DNA of 64,000 nucleotides, from the NCBI GenBank assembly GCA_022571365.1, contig JACZXZ010000006.1:1-64000 (forward strand). The letters run 5' to 3'. Position numbers and translations under genes: made by a program. The notes under the pieces were generated by a model. That model was not told the DNA's origin. It did no database searches and saw nothing but the letters and a program-made list of their open reading frames with translations. Position 1 is the first letter of the stretch, and each line of letters opens with the position of its first letter. This stretch comes from Pseudomonadota bacterium. GTDB taxonomy: Bacteria; Pseudomonadota; Alphaproteobacteria; G022571365. Of this stretch, positions 60,025 through 64,000 are shown piece by piece.

Positions 60025-61404
60025 TCATCTGGCGGGAGCCCGCGCATACGGGTTCCTACCCTTGCGCAAGAGCATGCGGATGGGCACCCCGGGGAGCCCG
60101 AAATCCTCGCGCAGGGCGTTGACCAGATATCGCACGTAAGATTCGGGCAGCTTCTCGGGCTTGTTGACGAACAGGGCGAAGGTCGGCGGCCGGGCCTCGA
60201 CCTGGGTGACGTAACGCAGCTTGAGCCGCCGGCCCTGGACCAGGGGCGGCGGGTGGTGCTCGACCACCCGCGCGAGCCAGCGGTTCAACCGGCCGGTCGA
60301 CACCCGCCGATTCCACAGGTCGTGGGCCTGAAACACCGCTTCCATCAACTTATCCAGGTTGCGGCCGGTCAACGCCGAGACGGTCACCCACGGCACGCCC
60401 TTGGCCTGGGAAAACGAGGCCTCGAGCCGGTCCTTGAGCCGGGCGAGCATCGCCTCCGGATCCTTGACCAAGTCCCATTTGTTGGCGGCGATGACCAGGG
60501 CGCGGCCTTTCTCGTTTGTCGTACGCGCGATGGTCAGGTCCTGTTTTTCGAGCATCTCCCGGGCATCCATGACCAGGACCACGACCTCTGCTCGCTCGAT
60601 CGCCCGCCCGGCGTCTCTGACCGATAGCGTCTCCAGCTTGTCCGAGATCCTGGCCTTGCGGCGCAATCCCGCGGTGTCGACCAGCCGCACCGGACGCCCC
60701 CCATAGCTCCAGTCCACAGGCACGGCATCCCGGGTGATCCCGGCCTCGGGGCCGGTCAAGAGCCGGTCCTCGCCAAGCAGGCGGTTCGCCAGGGTCGACT
60801 TGCCCACGTTGGGTCGCCCGACGATGGCGAGCCCAAGCGGCTGCGCCGTCTCATCCCTCGGCCTTTGATCCTGCCCCAAATCCGCCGCCGGCTCGGAAGC
60901 CTGGGCCTCTTCCGCGAACCTCTTCAGCGCCTCGTAGAGCTCGGCCATGCCCTCGCCATGCTCGGCGGAAATCGCCACCGGTTCGCCGAGGCCCAGGGAA
61001 TAGGCCTCGTAGAGGCCGGACTCCGCGGCGCGCCCTTCGCATTTGTTGGCAACCAGGATGACGGGCGTGCTGGCCTTACGCACCCAATCGGCGAAGTGAC
61101 GATCCACCGGCGTGGCGCCGGCGCGGGCATCGATCAGCAAGAGCGCGACGTCCGCCTCCTCGAGCGCGCGCTCGGTCTGGGCCTGCATGCGTGCCTCAAG
61201 GCTGCCGGGCGCGGCCTCGCCCAAGCCCGCCGTGTCGACGAATTTGAAGGTGAACTCATCCAGCCGGGCCTTGCCCTCACGCCGGTCGCGAGTCACGCCC
61301 GGCGTACCGTGGACCAGAGCGAGGCGTCTTCCCACCAGCCGGTTGAACAGGGTCGACTTGCCCACATTGGGCCGGCCGAGGATGGCCGCCGTGAAAGTCA
61401 TCAC
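60025..61404 (-). CDS. der: GTPase Der (EngA)
   Basis: Two G domains: [17 protein letters not shown] and [18 protein letters not shown]-terminal KH-like region. Confidence 0.96.
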   Translation of the reverse strand: MMTFTAAILGRPNVGKSTLFNRLVGRRLALVHGTPGVTRDRREGKARLDEFTFKFVDTAGLGEAAPGSLEARMQAQTERALEEADVALLLIDARAGATPVDRHFADWVRKASTPVILVANKCEGRAAESGLYEAYSLGLGEPVAISAEHGEGMAELYEALKRFAEEAQASEPAADLGQDQRPRDETAQPLGLAIVGRPNVGKSTLANRLLGEDRLLTGPEAGITRDAVPVDWSYGGRPVRLVDTAGLRRKARISDKLETLSVRDAGRAIERAEVVVLVMDAREMLEKQDLTIARTTNEKGRALVIAANKWDLVKDPEAMLARLKDRLEASFSQAKGVPWVTVSALTGRNLDKLMEAVFQAHDLWNRRVSTGRLNRWLARVVEHHPPPLVQGRRLKLRYVTQVEARPPTFALFVNKPEKLPESYVRYLVNALREDFGLPGVPIRMLLRKGRNPYARAPAR

Positions 61405-62715
61405 CTATCTGAGCGCGATGAGATCGGCGTCCTCCGTCAAGAGGTAGATGGTATTTCCAGCCACCACCGGCGGTATCAGCACTGCCTCGGACGTCTTCAG
61501 CCAACCCATGATCGTGCCGGTATAGGGTGATATCGAGAGCACCTCGCTATGGGAACCGGCGACGATCAGCCTATCCCCGGCGAGCACCGGCCCGGTCCAG
61601 ATGATGGGATCCTCCTGTTCCTCCTCGTCCTCGAAGCGTTGCAGGGGGAGCACCCAGCGAATTCGACCGTCCGACCAGGAAAGACACACAAGCTGACCCT
61701 CCGTGGTGAGCACATAAAGGAAATCGCCCGCCACCCACGGCGTTTGGGTGCCGCCGATTCTTTGCTCCCAGGCCCGCACCCCGGTGCGCAGGTCGATCGC
61801 AACCATGCGGCCGCTGTGGCTCACGGCGAAGACCCGGCCGCGGTCCATGACCGGGTGGCCGCGGATGTCGGCCAGCGCAGACACGGCGTCGACACGCCGG
61901 ATAGCCGCCAGCGTATCGGACCACACGAACCGGCCGTTCTCGACGCGCAGCGCAAACAGCTCGCCCGAGGAGTAGGGGACGATCACGATGCCGCCGTCGA
62001 CCGCCGGGCTCGCGCCGCCCAGAAGCCCCGCGATTTCGGCGATGCCCGCGTGGGACCACAGAATAGCGCCGTCCTCGGCGTCCAGGGTCTGAAGCTGATT
62101 GTCCACGGTGACCGCGAAGACTCGGCCGTCGCTCACCGTCGGCGCGGCACGCACGGGCCCCGGCACCCCCTGGCGCCAGATTTCGTCTCCCGTCCCGGCG
62201 TCCAGGGCGATGACCTGAGCCGAGCCGGTGGTCACGAACAGCCAGCCGTTGTGATAGGCGAGTCCGCCGCCGAGCTCGCCCTCCTCCTCGTCTTCCGGCA
62301 CCGTCTCGACGCGCCAGATACGGGCGCCGGTCTCCGTGCTAAAGGCGCTGACCTCGGCGTCGGCGTCCATGGCGAAGATGCGTCCGTCGCCGATAACGGG
62401 CGCGGCCAGCAGGCGCTGATCGTCGCTCGATCCCTCGCCAATGCTCACCCGCCAGGCCTGGCGGAGCTCTTCCCCGGCCGCCAGATGGTGCATGGCGTGA
62501 GTGGGATTGCCCCCCGCCTGCGGCCAGTCGGTATTGGTCAGCGGCGGCGGCAGGCGCACCGGCAAGTCCGCGATGCGCGGGTCGGGCTCCAGAGCACGGT
62601 CGAGCAACATGACCGGAATCCGCTCGCCTGGAAGAATCTCCTCGTCGTCGCCGAAGATCGATTCGCAGGCGGCGAGGAGGAGGGACATCAGGGCGGCGAA
62701 AACGATCTTGCGCAT
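61405..62715 (-). CDS. bamB: Outer membrane assembly factor BamB-like PQQ-repeat lipoprotein
   Basis: Lipobox-like LLAACESIFG; repeated beta-propeller motifs; next to der. Confidence 0.9.
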   Translation of the reverse strand: MRKIVFAALMSLLLAACESIFGDDEEILPGERIPVMLLDRALEPDPRIADLPVRLPPPLTNTDWPQAGGNPTHAMHHLAAGEELRQAWRVSIGEGSSDDQRLLAAPVIGDGRIFAMDADAEVSAFSTETGARIWRVETVPEDEEEGELGGGLAYHNGWLFVTTGSAQVIALDAGTGDEIWRQGVPGPVRAAPTVSDGRVFAVTVDNQLQTLDAEDGAILWSHAGIAEIAGLLGGASPAVDGGIVIVPYSSGELFALRVENGRFVWSDTLAAIRRVDAVSALADIRGHPVMDRGRVFAVSHSGRMVAIDLRTGVRAWEQRIGGTQTPWVAGDFLYVLTTEGQLVCLSWSDGRIRWVLPLQRFEDEEEQEDPIIWTGPVLAGDRLIVAGSHSEVLSISPYTGTIMGWLKTSEAVLIPPVVAGNTIYLLTEDADLIALR

Positions 62716-62738
62716 CCCTCGTCCTCTTGAGCCCAGTG

Positions 62739-63383
62739 TTATTCGCCGAAGGCGGCTAGCATTTCGGCGGCGCGCATCCGAAGCGCCAGCGGCGCGTCGG
62801 GATCGCCTGCAAGGCGGGCGAAAATCTCGCCCGCCCTGGTCCGATCCCCGAGCCGCTCGACCGCCAGCGCGGTAAGCTCGAGCGCCGAATGACGCCAGGG
62901 GCTGTTCTCGGCGGTTAGCGGCGCGAGGCGTTCGACCAACGCCGCCGGATCGGCGCTGTCCACGGTGTGGAGCGCCCCCAGAATCACCGCAAGATCCCGG
63001 AAGGCACGATCCACGCCGTTGTCGTTCGCCAGCCGGCCATAAATCTGTACCGCCCCCGCAACGTCACCGCTCTTGGCCTTAAGCGCGGCTTCCTGAAGCC
63101 GTGCCAGCGCCGTGAAGTCCGCGCTCGCATCAGCCGCAAGGTTGGCAAAGGCCGCCGCAGCCTCCGCCGTCCGGCCCTCTTGCGCAAGATCGAGAGCCTG
63201 GGCGAAGCGCGTGCTTTGCTCGAGCATCTGGCTCTTCCGATACTCCTGCCATGCCACATAGGAAGCGGTGGCCACGACGACGGCGACGGCGCCAGCGATG
63301 ACGTATTTACCGTATTTGCGCCAGAGCTTGAGATAACGCTCGCGCCTTAGGTCCTCATCGACTTCCTTAAAGATGTCCGCCAC
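62739..63383 (-). CDS. YfgM-like tetratricopeptide-repeat membrane protein
   Basis: DEDLRRERYLKLWRKYGKYVIAGAVAVVVATASYVAWQEY then TPR-like helices; upstream of bamB/der. Confidence 0.87.
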   Translation of the reverse strand: MADIFKEVDEDLRRERYLKLWRKYGKYVIAGAVAVVVATASYVAWQEYRKSQMLEQSTRFAQALDLAQEGRTAEAAAAFANLAADASADFTALARLQEAALKAKSGDVAGAVQIYGRLANDNGVDRAFRDLAVILGALHTVDSADPAALVERLAPLTAENSPWRHSALELTALAVERLGDRTRAGEIFARLAGDPDAPLALRMRAAEMLAAFGE

Positions 63384-63601
63384 GAAGGCCTCCGGACGCG
63401 CCGCAGTGGGCCGGTAAAATAGCCCGCCGCCCGGGCAAAGGCAAACCCGCCTCGGGTTGTGCGCCCATGCCCTGCAATAGCCGCGGGAAGCGCCGAAATC
63501 TGGACCTAGCTTGGCTGCGGGATCGGCCTCGTCTCAGCCGCCAAGCCCGGAAATCCCGGGCAAGTCTCGATCGAGCGTCGCGGCTATTTTTGAAACAGGT
63601 C

Positions 63602-64000
63602 TTAGTCCTTTCGCCACTTGATCGAGCAACCCATGCTGGGGACTTGGTCGGTGGGTCCCCTGCCGGTTTCGACGATCCGGACCATGGCCTCGTACAGCAT
63701 GCGCCGGGCGTCCGGTTTCGGCTCGATCCCCGCGTCGTCGAGGCCGCCCCGGTACTGCAGTTCGAGATCGGCATTGAAGCCGAAAAAATCCGGCGTGCAC
63801 ACCGTGCCGTAGGCGCGCGCCGTCTCCTGAGTCTCGTCGATCGCATAAGGAAAAGGAAAGTCATGTCGCCCTGCGAACGCCCTCATATTGTCGAACGAGT
63901 CCTCGGGATAGGCCTTGGTGTCGTTGGGCATGATCGCGATGGTGCCGACGCCCAGCGGCGCCAACGCGCGGGCGTCCTGCACGATCCGCTCGATCTGCCC
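63602..64000 (-). CDS. Redoxin / AhpC-TSA family protein (partial, runs off the right edge)
   Basis: FPFPYAIDETQETARAYGTVCTPDFFGFNADLELQYRGGLDD; frame open to the window end. Confidence 0.85.
   Translation of the reverse strand, partial: GQIERIVQDARALAPLGVGTIAIMPNDTKAYPEDSFDNMRAFAGRHDFPFPYAIDETQETARAYGTVCTPDFFGFNADLELQYRGGLDDAGIEPKPDARRMLYEAMVRIVETGRGPTDQVPSMGCSIKWRKD

Noticed and set aside
61549-62730. 393-aa plus ORF antisense to bamB
   Set aside because: Shadow ORF; bamB has a lipobox and propeller repeats.

Overview
The window is a GC-rich alphaproteobacterial chromosome segment (Rhodospirillales-like gene order; taxonomic inference only). About 1-7.9 kb is accessory and mosaic: an XRE regulator divergent from an outer-membrane beta-barrel gene, a NYN-domain gene, and a decayed phage-like island (DUF6362-type protein, S24 repressor, small phage-style ORFs) that runs in frame into rnd. 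From about 7.9 to 64 kb the content is mostly core: rnd; the suf operon (rrf2-sufBCDSU-sufT-sufA/nfu); ATP-grasp; FAD oxidoreductase; hdaA; purM/purN; ndk; holC; pepA; GT2+asnB; lptF/lptG/lptD/surA/pdxA/rsmA; gmk/yicC/mltG/fabF/acpP/fabG/fabD; rpsF/rpsR/DUF2232/rplI/dnaB; mlaE/mlaF/radA/cvpA/purF; der/bamB. The most notable observations are: (i) a sharp composition switch inside dnaB, with a low-GC 3' third, plus no alr at the locus; (ii) an Nfu-type protein with two C-terminal NifU domains, the first having lost its CxxC; (iii) three small ORFs absent from the supplied track: a 42-aa ORF overlapping the NYN gene, a 47-aa Cys-Cys leader ORF overlapping the suf regulator by ATGA, and a 40-aa CoxIV-like membrane protein; (iv) an SDR gene reduced by an internal in-frame deletion; (v) a perfect 32-bp palindrome in the phage-like island; (vi) an in-frame phage-ORF/rnd fusion. 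I found no convincing CRISPR array, rRNA, tRNA or transposase. All family calls come from reading motifs, not from database searches.
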